DNA from: Channa striata
Lineage: Eukaryota > Chordata > Actinopteri > Anabantiformes > Channidae
Reading direction: 5' to 3'
NCBI GenBank assembly: GCA_033026295.1
Contig: CM065189.1
Location: 4,530,951-4,594,950, forward strand
DNA length: 64,000 bases
The notes beneath the pieces were generated by a model. It saw only the letters and a program-made list of their open reading frames with translations, did no database searches and was not told where the DNA came from. The position numbers and the translations under genes are program-made. Positions within the stretch are counted from its first letter, which is position 1. Each line of letters opens with the position of its first letter. This document shows, one piece after another, positions 63,224 through 64,000 of the stretch.

Positions 63224-63425
63224 ATGGAGGACTCTGAGAGGCAAGCGATGGTTTAACGGATATGTGAATTGGAGAAAGAAATAAATGGCTTAAAAGCTAC
63301 ATCCACAGATATGGAACAAACCTCAACTTCGGACGAAGTGGCTAGTGCATCAGAGAGGACCATTACAAACAATCCTATAAGATATGTGCAGCCAGATAGA
63401 AAGTTGTCGAGTTTTTCGGGGAGCT
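63224..63425 (+). pseudogene. Possible retroelement gag N-terminal fragment
   Basis: A frame from ATG 63224 reads MEDSERQAMV, a TAA, then RICELEKEINGLKATSTDM and, further on, YVQPDRKLSSFSG. The last part resembles the short motif before the capsid region in some gypsy-type Gag proteins. No LTR or other gene is recognised nearby; it is cut off by L2 sequence. Confidence 0.3.
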
Positions 63426-63491
63426 TGATCACATGGATTCTTTGACACTGTGTAACATGAGTGGATTGACCAAATGAGGGCTTTTGTTTTT

Positions 63492-64000
63492 TTGAAATAA
63501 AGTTCACCAGACCCTCCCCCAACAGAATTAGAATCATCAGTAAGGCTTCAGTCCCTTTTAGACTGTTTTGTACCCATAGATCTCACTGAGTTAACTTCAG
63601 CTATTACGTCATCAAAACCAACAACATGTCTGCTAGACCATATTCCAGTTAGACTGCTCAAAGATGCTCTCCCCTTTTATTTCTAAAATAGTTAAAAAGT
63701 AGTTGCAAAGCAATTAAAAAAACCTGTGCTACCTGCCAGAAAATATCGACTTGTTTGAAGAATTTCAGTCAGGATTTAGAGTTCATCATAGTACAAAAAC
63801 TGCACTGATTAAAGTCCCCAACAATATTCTTTAGTGTTCTTTGTTTGGTGTTCAAAGGAACTGCACTAAATTGGTTTAAATCTTATCTGTCAGATTGATT
63901 CCAATTTGTTCATATTAATGATGAATCTTCCACACATACAAACGTTAGTTATGTAATTCCACAAGGCTCTGTTAGGACCAATACTCTTTACTCTATATAT
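63492..64000 (+). mobile_element. L2 LINE fragment, degraded, running off the window
   Basis: Matches the L2 linker and RT start (ACAACATGTCTGCTAGACC, GAAGAATTTCAGTCAGGATTTAGAG, CACAAGGCTCTG) with deletions; it continues past position 64000. Confidence 0.9.

Overview
The window is vertebrate nuclear DNA, most probably from a ray-finned (teleost) fish. Genes are split by GT-AG introns and sparse. Teleost-type retroelements (RTE and L2/CR1-group LINEs, a Ty3/gypsy element, hAT transposons, tRNA-derived SINEs) fill much of the space. There is a local cluster of AIG1/GIMAP-family GTPase genes. There are no operons, ribosome binding sites or CRISPR arrays. Two 100-N gaps (19101-19200 and 60202-60301) divide it into three contigs.

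Contig 1 (1-19100). The left end carries four coding exons of a C20orf27/ADISSP homologue on the minus strand (466-3825; the last exon lies off the left edge), followed by a CpG-rich stretch near 6080-6400 that is a plausible promoter. A 5'-truncated RTE LINE (about 7597-9372) and a 125-bp (TA)n tract come next. GIMAP-A follows on the plus strand (9939-12361), and then about 5 kb of gene-free sequence with LINE and SINE pieces. GIMAP-C lies on the minus strand (17800-19068) and ends against the first gap.

Contig 2 (19201-60201). It opens with a nearly complete RTE LINE (minus), then an orphan GIMAP first exon with its own promoter (23596-23665, plus), a degraded L2 LINE, and a second copy (about 26867-33478) of the block seen at about 5374-13842, which contains GIMAP-B (29699-31367). 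A Ty3/gypsy element on the minus strand (35415 to about 43566) is nested inside another RTE copy, which is also split by an L2 fragment. GIMAP-E, a broken copy, lies at 48493-49446 (minus). From 51081 to 58790 one L2 element is split by a hAT element, a full-length RTE with an 18-bp target duplication, a SINE and another repeat. A short hAT with an 8-bp target duplication lies at 59066-59553.

Contig 3 (60302-64000). It begins with an inverted copy of the orphan-exon promoter region (matching 22206-23466), then unassigned sequence, a possible gag fragment and the start of another L2 piece.

How it fits together: the three GIMAP genes with a complete reading frame (A, B, C) share a two-exon coding layout. 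A short first exon carries only the extreme N terminus, with a phase-1 intron, and one long exon carries the GTPase domain plus a coiled coil. Where promoter sequence is present it has an ISRE-like GAAANNGAAA site 40-45 bp upstream of a TATTTAA box, which suggests interferon-inducible expression. A and B end in a CaaX-like Cys-Val-Ile-Leu; C instead ends in a possible amphipathic helix. The most unusual structural observation is that the two gap edges are complementary halves of one GIMAP promoter with about 97 bp missing, so contig 2 may be misplaced, or an inverted duplication may have defeated the assembler.
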